Origin: Apostichopus japonicus | Taxonomy: Eukaryota; Echinodermata; Holothuroidea; Aspidochirotida; Stichopodidae | Reading direction: 5' to 3' | DNA: 64,000 nt | NCBI RefSeq assembly: GCF_037975245.1 | Contig: NC_092569.1 | Span: forward strand, 20,639,001-20,703,000 | In this document: positions 1 through 9,989 of the stretch, one piece after another | Layout of the letters: each line of letters opens with the position of its first letter | Position numbering within the stretch: position 1 is the first letter of the stretch | Program-made: the position numbers and the translations under genes | Notes under the pieces: generated by a model | The model's input: only the letters and a program-made list of their open reading frames with translations | Databases searched by the model: none | Told to the model about the DNA's origin: nothing

Positions 1-83
1 ACTTCGGTATCTGCGTAGCGACACGAGGGTTTTCAAAGTAACTTAGAACACTGATAAGCTTGACAAGGAATGATCCAGAAAAA

Positions 84-107
84 ATGTTAGTTTCTACTAA
101 ACATTGA
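84..107 (+). promoter_or_regulatory. Possible upstream ORF (8 codons with stop) before the locus A start
   Basis: An ATG at 84 opens a frame that stops at 105-107, ten bases before the chosen ATG at 117. If the transcript starts upstream of 84 this uORF could damp translation. The transcription start is unknown. Confidence 0.2.
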
Positions 108-116
108 GAAAAGAAG

Positions 117-198
117 ATGAGTGCAATTCAGTTTTCGTGTATCTTTCATTGCTTCCTTATTGGTATTTGCATTTATTCTTCGATGGCGGGAAGTGTTG
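117..198 (+). CDS. Locus A exon 1: signal peptide
   Basis: The ATG at 117 opens 27 codons plus one base with a hydrophobic core (FSCIFHCFLIGICIY) followed by small residues (SSMAGS), a typical secretory signal. A gtaagt donor follows at 199 in phase 1. The frame opened at 121 by a GTG is rejected because it does not splice in phase with exon 2. Confidence 0.7.
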
Positions 199-3100
199 GT
201 AAGTAGAGTAACGGAAAGTAGATCTAACATTTCATCTCATTACTTAGACGTTGTGAATTTAAAGAAAAAGCATGAATCAGCAAACTCGGATCAGTTATTA
301 TACTTGTAGCAAATATTTGTTATGCAACTGCATCGATGGTGATCTTTAAACTAATGGTTCTTATGATTTCAGCATTTTTCAAGTGCACAAAACGACACTC
401 AATTAAAGATGCCGTTATGCCTTGTGGTGGTAACTGTAGCAATCAAATGGAGCTAATACCGAGAACCGGTAAGTAACAGTTGCTATTAAGGTAATCTAAG
501 AAGTTATAAATATAGAAAAGTAATACATGTATCAAAGTAAAATCTGATTTTTCTTTCACTGCAAAAAGAACAGTGATTTCATTTAAAGCTTTATTTACAT
601 ATTATATTCAAGCGTATATGTCATATGCATAATAGTAATTTGAATGAACTGTTTGGTGAATATATAGAGAACCCCGAAATAACTGAATCTTAGTTAAACG
701 CTTTGCTAATTCATGTTAAATTATAGTGATGATATATTTACAACCATCCTCTATAAATAAAACTATATTTGGCATTCAACCCTCTGAATACTGGCCCAAA
801 GGGAAAGGAAGAAAAATCACCAAGACATCAAATAAATCTGTTTTAGAAGGAAATGTATATATGCATATTTTCCACTTATTTTTTTTTATGACAGCAGATG
901 TTCAGTTATCTGTTTCTTTACCCAGACTCACTGATATAGAAGATAGAATACTAGATAGACGACTAGAAATTACTCACCAGTATTGTTGCGGGACGAACTT
1001 TTCTACAGCATGTTCATATAAAATATTGTAGTAGATGGAGGTCGGAGCAAATTAACTTTACTCTTCTTTTCTTTCGTTAATGAAAATTACTGAAATGTTC
1101 CAAGTGTTCACAATTATTTATATTCAAGTTAGGAAGAAATAATTTAACACTCGATTACAGATTCGACATCATCCAAGTCGACTTTTCAGTCCTCAACAAA
1201 ATCAATAACCACAACAGGTTGGAAGTTAGTTTTATAATACGCTGTGCAAATCATATATATCAAAAGCGGTGCTCTGTTATCAGAGCTATGTATTTCGGGC
1301 ATTTGTTGATGTTCTGCAGAATAGTTTCTATTGACTCTTCAATTTGACCAATGTTGAGTATTTTACAGCAATCTTAGTAATACATCATATCCAAGCTATC
1401 CAAGCTGATATATTCATCAGCTTCATTGGTAGAGTTTCCATTCAAAGAATGAAAGGGAAAAAAACATCAAATTTATTCTGAAAATATCCGATTTACTGTA
1501 AGCATGTAGCTAGACGACAGAAAATAAATTTAGAATCAGTCTTTATTCACGAGTAACTGGCTATATTAAGTTTTTTCCTTTTTGTTCAACTATTCGAAGA
1601 CCATTTTCTTAGTACTATGATTATTGTTAGATTGACCTATGCATTTGTATATAGGCCTTTAGCTTTGGTATCATGCTTCTGGAAAAATATCCTTTACCAT
1701 ACCAAGCTGTTTTAGTAGTTTTATAACATCAGCATAGTCTCTTCTCGCTTATTGTTTTAAACTTTTATTTTACCAAACTTTTGTTTTATATAATTTCTTC
1801 AACCGACTGTGGAAAAAGCTACTCAGAGGGGTTTGAACGGAAGGAATGTATACGTCCGTTTCCCCATCAGGACTCTCGAGTTACATCCTAACATTATAAA
1901 ATCATTCTTAAGGTTTACTCTCAATATTTTCTTGGTAAATAAATTCACCATTTATTTTAACGAAATGCTCTTTTCATATTCTTGACTGTTAGGACGAATG
2001 TCGACGGATAATTTCCTGCAATCCACGAGTTCACCGGTAACCACATCAATAACTACAGAAGGTATAGATATAAAACTCACTTTTTATATATTATTGTGTA
2101 AACAAACTTTATTTACTTCCGTTTAGTGTTGTAATATATTTTAACGCATGGTAATAAGTCAAACGAAATGCCCGCTATAAGTTCTCGTTGCAGGGTTGTA
2201 TATCAGGAGTATTGTATGGGAATACTAAATGTAAGTAATATATTTAGTTCAATTCTTCTAGGCAGAGTCACAGACATAAACTTGAGTTAATCTTTACGTC
2301 CTACATGAAATGTGTGAAGAATAATATGGACAACATTATTTGCTTTCATATATCGTTATGTTAACAAATGGTAATGAGTCAAACGAAATGCTCGAAATAA
2401 TTGTATTTGTTTTTAGGTGGCATATCATTATTGCATGTATCGAACACTGATTTTAACAAATTTATTAATTGTAATGACTATATTATTTTACAACTACAAT
2501 TGATGAATCCAAAAAACAAGTATAATACACCATATCACTCATAACATATACCGTGGGGAAAATATCGACACAACGTAAAGTAAGAACGCAACAAGCTGAT
2601 AAGTATTAAGAATATGTACTTTGCTATCGAAATATTCTTTCGAAAATTTCTCGGCAAACATCAGAGAACCCGTTTTTAAAAGAAAAATGTCATCTTGACT
2701 GTTCACTTCCCTTCAGAGTGATGTATTTCTCTGTGAGATAAAACCTTACTATTCATTGTGGGAATAATGAAAAATAACAGTTACGCATATTTTGAAAATC
2801 CCGCTTATCAAAATTATGAATGCATTCCTTGGATATCTAGCAAAGCAGGCGGTGGACATTAAATGTGCATGGTAGACTTACGTGGACATACGTCTCTCAG
2901 TCTAGTGAAGCTTCACAAGACTATGCGCATGTATTGAGATGGTAAATCGCATGAAATGTGAATCCCGGTTATTTCATTGCCTGGTCCGGATAGACTTTTG
3001 GGGGATACCTCGTATTTTATATTGAAATATTATGGTTGTTACCGATGGACTATATATATTGTAGGTAAAACCATCCAGGCAGTTGAATAAGTTTGAATAA

Positions 3101-5196
3101 AGTATCCCGCAGATGGAGAGTAAGTTTTAACCGATGACCGAGCTTATGTGAGGGCATGAGTGAAATAATATAGTTTATACTGATCTACTGTGTAGATGAG
3201 AAATTAAATTCAATGTCTATATGGTAAACACTCAAGAAAGGAAATGTTCACAGTTGGCTGGGATCGAAATTCACCGCGCCATTCAAGAGATACAATTCAA
3301 TTGGATGACAATGCCCCTAGATCAAGTTGTTTTATACTAAAGTCGGATCCGATTAGCATTAAAAGATATGGTGATTGTATTATCATATAGTATCACCTAA
3401 ACCTTTGGTGGCATTGTTATTTTATTTGTATATATGTTTTTTATGTAACTGAATATGGAAGTCCTTGTGATTCCATTTGCATATTTGTATATATGTAGTG
3501 TATGTATATGAAAGTGGAAGTCCTTGCAATTATAGTTGCATATTTGTATATATGTAGTGTATGTAAATGAAAGTGGAAGTCCTTGCTAATCTATTTGAGT
3601 AATTTGTATATATGTATTTTATACTAAATAAAAACGGAAGTCCTTGTTTTTCTATTTGTATATATGTATTGTGTGTAATTGAAAGCGGAAGTCCTTGCTA
3701 ATCTATTTGAGTAATTTGTATATATGTATTGTATGTAAATGAAAGTGGAAGCCTCTGTTTATCTTCTATCATTATTTCGTGTCTAAATGCGATTGCATAA
3801 TACAACTTATATGAAGAAGATTATGTTTTAGTCGAGTTTCTATAACTCGTACCTCATATAAATGATTATAGATGTTTCTGTTTGACAATTAACATGATAG
3901 TTTATTCTTCAATCAAATATGTTTGTTTTTAGAAGACAGTCAAAACAATGGTATGTTTGATGAGACTTCTCCAGAGGTTTCTTCTATGATGTCAAACACA
4001 GGTAGGTTACTCTTAAATTAAGTAAGATTGTTTTAAACTCAACTAAAGTCTATAATAAAGAGTTGTGCATTTATACTTCACAATTGGAAAGTTTGTAATA
4101 TATTTGTGTGTGAGTAAACACTTAAGTATACATTTCTTCCGAATGTTCGGGACAGGTATCTACTACGTAACGAAAAAAAAAATCAACTATCTGTTAAATG
4201 TATTTTCCTTCTAAAATATCGTACTGGAATTTAAAATGGTGTTAAGATGTAATTAATCTTCGAGAAATGATGCATAAAATCAATTCAGTCACGTATTAAT
4301 TACTTAAACAAAAAAAAAGGTTGTTTAAATTGATAGTATCATGCGACGCTTTGGTCACTTACATTGGAACATTGTCGTAATTTATTAACAGATGTAGTTT
4401 TGATAAACGTGTAAGGCTGTTGCAGTAATGCCGAGACAGTTTCTCAGTATATTATAACTCACTCATTCTTCTTTAAAAAAAAAAGAAGGAAATTTGTAGT
4501 TTCATCATAGAGCAATAACAAATTAACATGTTCATTGATTTCGACAATGTTTGCAGGAGTGTAGGAAATGCAATAGATTTGGCTACATTTACGTGTCAGC
4601 GTTTCACGGCGGTGCTGACAGTGACAAGTCAGTTATAAAACGTCTTTAAATCTTTGCATTATTATTAACGTAGATCAGAATACTATTATTCTGAATTTAA
4701 AACAAGATGGCAGAATCCAAATATTGACATTTTCTTAATATACAACATATGCAATGTGGTAATGGAATGAGATGAAAAGCAGAAAACTCTCATTTAAATA
4801 CATAACAAAACAAAATCAAAAATCTCTTTTAAGATGAACAAAAACTCAAACTTTTAATTTGAACGATTTGCAACATGTATTTGACCAACCGAATTGCCGC
4901 TTTGCAAACAAAAAACCTGAGTATTTGTTGTCTACAAGAGATAATACAACACGTCAATGGTGTGTATGAGAGGCACCTTCAATACATTGCTCCGTTGGGT
5001 ATCCGTATATAAGTCACTCTAATTTAATGGATTTTGTAGCAAAATCACTTAGTTCAGCCACAACAATTTTTTTCAGTAGTATTTTGATTAGCTTAACAGA
5101 AGAATCACAACTAATGTATACAATTTTGGACACCTAGATTTAGTCCTACAACATTTATGGACAAATGTAAGCTAGCCAAGCCCATACGAATGGACC

Positions 5197-5271
<75 letters not shown>

Positions 5272-8200
5272 ATCGGATAGAAGACTAAAACTTACCAGCA
5301 TTGTTGCGGGACGAACTACTCTACATAATTTTTATATAAAATATTGTAGTAGATGGATGTCGCAGCAAATTAACTTTTACTCCTTTTTTCTTTCGTTAAT
5401 GAAAATTACTGAAATGTTCCAAGTGTTCACAATTATTTATATTCAAGTAAGGAAGAAATAATTTTACACTTGATTACAGATTCGACATCATCCAAGTCGA
5501 CTTTTCAGTCCTCAACAAAATCAATAACCACAACAGGTTGGAAGTTAGTTTTATAATACGCTGTGCAAATCATATATATCAAAAGCGGTGCTCTGTTATC
5601 AGAGCTATGTATTTCGGGCATTTGTTGATGTTCTGCAGAATAGTTTCTATTGACTCTTCAATTTGATCAATGTTGAGTATTTTACAGCAATCTTAGTAAT
5701 ACATCATATCCAAGCTATTCTCAGTAGGATACAGCCGGTACTTTTATATAGCGTAAATAAATGAACAACTCACCATTTTTAAGCATATATTCTTGTTAAT
5801 CTTGTAACGTGAGGATATTGCTTAATAGTGCATCCGTTAGAAAAGATAATATTCATCAGCTATATTGGTAGAGTTTCCATTCAAAGAATGAAAGGGAAAA
5901 ATCAAATTCATTCTGAAAATATCCGATTTACTGTTATCATGTAGCTAGACGACAGACATTACATTTAGAATCAGTCTTTATTCACGAGTTACTGGCTATA
6001 TTAAGATTTTTTCTTTTTGTTCAACTATTCGAAGACCATTTTCCTAGTACTATGATTATTGTTAGATTGACCTATGTATTTGTATATAGGCCGTTAGCTT
6101 TGGTATCATATTTCTGGATAAAGATCATTTAATAAACCAAACTGTTTTAGTAGTTTTATAATATCGGCATTGTCTCTTCTCGCGCATTGTATTAAACTGT
6201 GAGTTTACCAAACTTTTGTTTTATATAATTTATTAAACCGACTGTGAAAAAAGCTAGTCAGAGGGGTTTAATCGGAAGGAATCTATACGTCCGTCTCCCC
6301 ATCAGGCCTCTCGAGTTACATCCTAACATTATAAAATCACACTTTACCATTTACTCTTAATATTCTCTTAATAAATAAATTCACCGTTTATTTTAACATA
6401 ATGCTCTTCTTTTATTCTTGACTGTTAGGACGAATGTCGACTGACAATTTTCTGCAATCCACGATTTCACCGGTAACCACAGCAATAACGACAGAAGGTA
6501 TTGCCAAAGCTGTACACATCTTACATTTCCTACATGTTTAACAATTAATCGACATAAACATTTTTTTGATTTCAGACTATTGTATAATTTCAGTATTGAA
6601 TGTTCTGCTTCGTTCTCCTCTGTTATGTATAACTCAAATTTATCAACTTTGCATAAGATACGTTTATAGAGCTATGAAAAAAATGTCTTGTACAATAAAG
6701 CACATACAATAGAAAAGTAAGTTTAATTGATAAGCATAAATGGACTGAATGTTGGTGAATATTTCCTTAAATTCAGAACTGCAGAAATTAACTCTATTGT
6801 CGCTAGTATATGGTTCCATTTTTGTAAGTTATAAGAAGTATCGTCGTGATAAATCTCGAGTTGGATATGCTGTTTGGTTGACGGAAGGGCCAAATTCTGT
6901 GTTTTACCTGAAGCTCATTTCTTATCCTCCTGTTTAAACTCAGGAGGTGAGACTTAAATCCATTTTCACCGTTACTACTAGTATACGGGTACCACATCGC
7001 ACTACCATTATATGTGAATGATCGAAGAAGTTGACACCGAAGGGAAACTTGCCTTAACATCCTGATGAAATATAACATATTCCATTTTCAGCGGCGACCA
7101 CTACGCCACCATGCCCTTTGAATCAAGTCCTTGCTGACTGTGTATGCCAGGGTACATGTGACGACCCTCATGGGTGGTTTGGCTGCCATATAAACTGTAC
7201 TGGAGGAAGAACATGCGTATGTCCTGCCGGCTTTTTATTATTCGGACAGAATTGCATACCGGAGAGTGCTTGTGGGTGTTATCACGAAACGAGAGGAGTC
7301 ATACCGGTATTCTTAAACTGTTATTAGTCTAGTCATCATGTGTGTTCCTTAACAATCGTATCCGCCAAAACCAGTCTGCTCTATCCCAACAAAGTATCAG
7401 TTGTAGAGTTTTACAAAACACAGATAAAAGGAAAGTTTCTCCACTGCCAATGTCACATATTTGAATTTCATTGACGGAGACAGTGGACATGTCTTTATAG
7501 TAGGTGATAATAAACAAATGACGTCACCTTTGCTATTTCTTTGTAATTGTCATGCAACTAGTAGCTTTTACTGTTCTGGTAAATGTACTGAACAGATTTA
7601 ATATTCCATAGTGATCAAGCTACGAATCTTATTAATTCACGAAGTAATCACTCTACAATGGACGACACAAAATACCTGTTGATCTTATGATAATTCATTC
7701 TCTCCTTCTGTTCTTAGATCATGAAGTTGAAATAAAAACATAAAAAAAAGAGATTTAATCAAGCAATATTATTAAAAAGTCATGGTGAGACCCTTTTCAT
7801 TCAATAATAAATCCAGCATATCATAAATTAAGCATATTGCTCCCCAGAGCAAATCAAACGTGAAGCCAAGAACTTTCCAAGTAATACTCCGTCCACGCCC
7901 GGCCTGACTTAATCGAACACCTGCTCATATGTCTGGATGGACTAAATAAAGGTCATATGAAAAACAATTCCTTAAAGTTGTCATTTTTTTCCTTGAGAAC
8001 AGACTAGAACACTATTCCAGAGATGTAATCTACGTAATATCATCAGGGTGGCAACACTACATTCATATTTATTCACTTTTTCTCTGTATTAAGAATGGCG
8101 GATCGTACGTGACCATGGACTGCACGGAAACATGCTCATGTGAGAATGACGTTCTTGTATGCATAAACTATACATGCAGTGAACATGCGACGTGCCAAAA

Positions 8201-9788
8201 CCATAATGGCAATATGTCGTGCGATTGCAACGTGAACTATATGGGAAATGGGACAGTATGTAAACGTGTACAGGATTGCCAAGATCTTTACGAAAATGGC
8301 GTAATCAGTGAAGGTTTTCACTTGATATACCCGCTTACATGGTCAGGGGAACCTTTTGAAGCTTACTGCAAAGACGGATGGACTGTAAGAGGACTTTCTT
8401 TTGAGTTTATGTCCATGATAGTTGTCGTTTTATGTACGAGAAATAAGATGTACCATACTACACATTGTACTTCTATACCCCGCCCCTGAAATTTACTACG
8501 CGGGACTACGTAACCTACCTACTTCAACGTTAAAGAACAGAGTGTTGAAGAACAAGTTTTATTTTGTGCTTTTGTTCTAAACATAATATCAACGGACTGC
8601 TACTATATATTTCGAAGGCAGAAAATGCTTTGACAATATGGCTGGGCTGCAAATATCCACTTGAAGGGGAGAGTGTCTTTTCCTGTTAATATATAGACCA
8701 TTCATATAATCCATACACTGTCAAAACATCACAGAGGTACTTGTCTTGACTAATCTGGCTTCAAGTGGACCGTGAATACTTCCTTAATGAGCCTCAACTA
8801 ACTAGCATACTGATATAAACCTATTTTTGTTTTGCTGTTATTGTTTAGTTTTTTCAGCTCCGCGTCGATAACAAGGGTTTTTACGATAACTGGGATGGTT
8901 ACAGATCTGGCTTATATAGACGCGGAACTAATTCACATTGGATTGGAAACGACCGATTAGCCAACATAACTGCTCAACGGAACTACAAAATGAGAATGGA
9001 ATTTAAAAAACGGAGTAATAACATTACCCACTATCTTCAGTATGATCTCTTTCGAATTGGTTCAGAAGTCAACAACTATGCACTAGAAGAGCTCGGCAGT
9101 TATACAGGCAGCTTGGGTGAGTAAAACATTTTTATCGTAGCCTATAATTCAATGCACAGAATATGCCATGAACGAAATTTGTAAGCCTACATGACAAAGT
9201 GTGGAACCTGGTTTGTTGTGGTTACTGATCGACTGGGACTTTCGATATTTAAGGAGCTTTAGCATCATTTAATAAAAAAAACGTCAATTTTATCAAAATT
9301 TCTCAAAATCTTCATCGTCATCATTGTCGCCATCGTTATCATCGTCATCTTCGTTTTCGTCTCCGTGTTCTATTGACATTTTCATCTTCATTGTCATTCC
9401 CATCATCATAATAGACGATGATGAGAGTTATTTTAGTTTCGATTTTTCTTGAGAAAAAAAAGTAAATTTAGAAGAAAGATGGGTTTTTTTGCTGGTTACG
9501 TTTTCCTTCTCATTGTACACAGAATATGACTACATGGGATATCATCGCGGTAGTGAGTTTTCAACACATGACTCTGACAACGATAACGATACATCACGAA
9601 ATTGCGCGAATCATCATCTCGGTGGCTGGTGGTACAATGGGTATAATGATGAATTGACATGTACTACAGCGAATTTCAATGGAAATTTTGGCTATGGCTG
9701 GGATCATGGAGTGTGCATTTACGACAGGGAACGAATGATTTCTGACTGCGATATTGATACAACTGAAATGAAAATCAAACCTGTCTGA
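117..9788 (+). CDS. Locus A: secreted TIL-EGF-fibrinogen C-terminal domain protein, complete 11-exon model
   Basis: Exons: 117-198, 373-468, 1161-1217, 1993-2061, 3933-4001, 5480-5536, 6429-6497, 7092-7306, 8094-8384, 8849-9116, 9523-9788. They sum to 1539 nt, 513 codons including the stop, with no internal stop and consistent phases (phase 1 up to the TIL exon, then 0, 0, 1). Domain order: signal peptide, short Cys exon, five Thr/Ser linkers, TIL domain, TIL-associated Cys module, EGF-like domain, fibrinogen C-terminal domain. No membrane segment follows the signal peptide, so a secreted protein is expected. In other animals such proteins act as pattern-recognition lectins or matrix factors; that role is inferred here. 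The last seven exons have near-identical counterparts in locus B. The gene is convergent with pseudogene C. Extra exons or alternative splicing of linkers cannot be excluded. Confidence 0.82.
373..468 (+). CDS. Locus A exon 2: short Cys-containing N-terminal exon
   Basis: Acceptor ttatgatttcag and donor ggtaagt bound 96 nt, phase 1 to phase 1. The peptide contains FKCT, PCGGNC and NQMEL, giving three cysteines. A related exon (FKCT, PCPGVC, EQI) lies on the minus strand at 57760-57836, so this is a recurring family exon. I do not recognise the fold; half of a TIL-like or other small Cys-rich module is possible. Confidence 0.6.
1161..1217 (+). CDS. Locus A exon 3: Thr/Ser linker (type 1, 57 nt)
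   Basis: Phase 1-1 exon of 19 codons, reading D-S-T-S-S-K-S-T-F-Q-S-S-T-K-S-I-T-T-T-G across the junctions. Thr/Ser-rich and Cys-free, it probably encodes an O-glycosylated stalk. Near-identical copies lie at 5480-5536 in the same gene and 30763-30819 in locus B. Confidence 0.65.
1993..2061 (+). CDS. Locus A exon 4: Thr/Ser linker (type 2, 69 nt)
   Basis: Phase 1-1 exon of 23 codons, starting G-R-M-S-T-D-N-F and ending S-I-T-T-E-G. Acceptor ctgttag, donor ggtata. Copies lie at 6429-6497 and 31738-31806. It forms a two-exon cassette with the 57-nt linker upstream. Confidence 0.65.
3428..3760 (+). repeat. Imperfect tandem repeat, about 50-60 bp unit, six copies
   Basis: The unit contains 'tttgtatatatgta' and 'ggaagtccttg', repeated from 3428 to 3760 in the intron before the acidic linker exon. 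Locus B keeps only about two units (28970-29060). Confidence 0.7.
3933..4001 (+). CDS. Locus A exon 5: acidic Ser/Met linker (69 nt)
   Basis: Phase 1-1 exon reading E-D-S-Q-N-N-G-M-F-D-E then TSPEVSSMMSNTG. Acceptor tttgtttttag, donor ggtaggt. Its locus B counterpart at 29262-29330 keeps length and phase with few substitutions, which supports real coding. Confidence 0.65.
5203..5268 (+). repeat. (TA)n microsatellite
   Basis: About 33 TA dinucleotides at the edge of the second linker cassette. The locus B equivalent (about 30595) has no expansion. Confidence 0.95.
5480..5536 (+). CDS. Locus A exon 6: Thr/Ser linker, second copy of type 1
   Basis: Essentially the same 57-nt exon as 1161-1217, embedded in about 1.1 kb of matching intron. 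It is the first half of an internally duplicated cassette. Confidence 0.62.
6429..6497 (+). CDS. Locus A exon 7: Thr/Ser linker, second copy of type 2
   Basis: 69-nt phase 1-1 exon (G-R-M-S-T-D-N-F to A-I-T-T-E-G), closing the second cassette. It joins the TIL exon as G|CG (Ala). Confidence 0.62.
7092..7306 (+). CDS. Locus A exon 8: TIL (trypsin inhibitor-like Cys-rich) domain
   Basis: 215 nt, phase 1 in and phase 0 out. After a short ATTTP lead comes a TIL cysteine pattern: CPLNQVLADC, then CQGTC, FGCHINC, TCVCPAGF, NCIPESACGC, and YHETRGVIP. TIL domains occur in secreted protease inhibitors and VWD-type mucins such as FCGBP and zonadhesin. The CGCY tail leads into the next exon exactly as in TIL-E modules of those proteins. 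Confidence 0.85.
8094..8384 (+). CDS. Locus A exon 9: TIL-associated Cys module, EGF-like domain and start of the fibrinogen domain
   Basis: 97 codons, phase 0-0. MDCTETCSCENDVLVC continues the TIL module. CSEHATCQNHNGNMSCDC and NYMGNGTVC form an EGF-like repeat. RVQDCQDLYENGVISEGFHL to AYCKDGWT is the opening of the fibrinogen C-terminal domain with its first Cys pair. Three domains meeting in one exon, with the same length in B, D and F, marks this as the family signature exon. Confidence 0.88.
8849..9116 (+). CDS. Locus A exon 10: fibrinogen C-terminal domain, central part
   Basis: 268 nt, phase 0 in and phase 1 out. It starts FFQLRVDNKGFYDNW, matching the fibrinogen-domain strand after 'GGWT'. 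It continues with HWIGNDRLANITAQ (equivalent of the usual FWLGN block) and HYLQYDLFRIGSEVNNY, and ends LGSYTGSL. Acceptor ttgtttag, donor ggtgag. The usual GEFWLGN is changed to NSHWIGN. Confidence 0.87.
9307..9425 (+). repeat. Degenerate TCATCG-type simple repeat in the last intron of locus A
   Basis: Interrupted tcatcg/tcgtca repeats just upstream of the last exon. It is preserved in locus B at about 34570-34680. Confidence 0.6.
9523..9788 (+). CDS. Locus A exon 11: fibrinogen C-terminal domain, calcium site and C terminus
   Basis: 88 codons including TGA. EYDYMGYHRGSEFSTHD leads to the D-S-D-N-D-N-D calcium loop, then RNCA, GGWWYN, ANFNG, GVCIYDRE, SDC and TEMKIKP. The normal second Cys pair is present, but the partner Cys sits in an insertion (YNDELTC). 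An extra C...C pair replaces the usual 'GIxWxxW' motif. A polyadenylation-type AATAAA lies at 9966-9971. Confidence 0.88.
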
Positions 9789-9965
9789 ATATACGTCCAT
9801 CAATACGTGTGATATGTTGATTGAGGCAATTCTTCGTTGCAAAAGGTGACAAATAGGTCACGAAACATTAAAACCAACCAGCATTAAAAGTCCCTGCCCG
9901 AATCTATAAATCAGTTATTAAGCAAAATACTTTTTCAGGACTTTGCAAGTCAAAATGAATGTAGT

Positions 9966-9971
9966 AATAAA
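9966..9971 (+). terminator. Candidate polyadenylation signal of locus A
   Basis: AATAAA 178 bases past the stop codon. The same hexamer is kept at the equivalent place in locus B (35225-35230). Confidence 0.4.
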
Positions 9972-9989
9972 TGTGACAAAAACATGATA

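Larger units (their letters stand above)
960..2065 (+). repeat. Linker cassette duplication, copy 1
   Basis: About 1.1 kb containing both Thr/Ser linker exons and their intron. It matches 5282-6500 in the same locus and 30610-31810 in locus B, including intronic sequence. B has only one copy, so A gained one or B lost one. Confidence 0.75.
5282..6500 (+). repeat. Linker cassette duplication, copy 2
   Basis: Second copy of the two-exon cassette. It starts just after the long TA repeat and carries about 120 bases near 5716-5850 that copy 1 lacks but locus B retains. Copy 2 is therefore closer to the ancestral form. Confidence 0.75.

Noticed and set aside
7329-7517. Minus ORFs overlapping locus A and B exons and introns
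   Set aside because: Shadows of the plus-strand exons or intron; not conserved as frames between the two copies.
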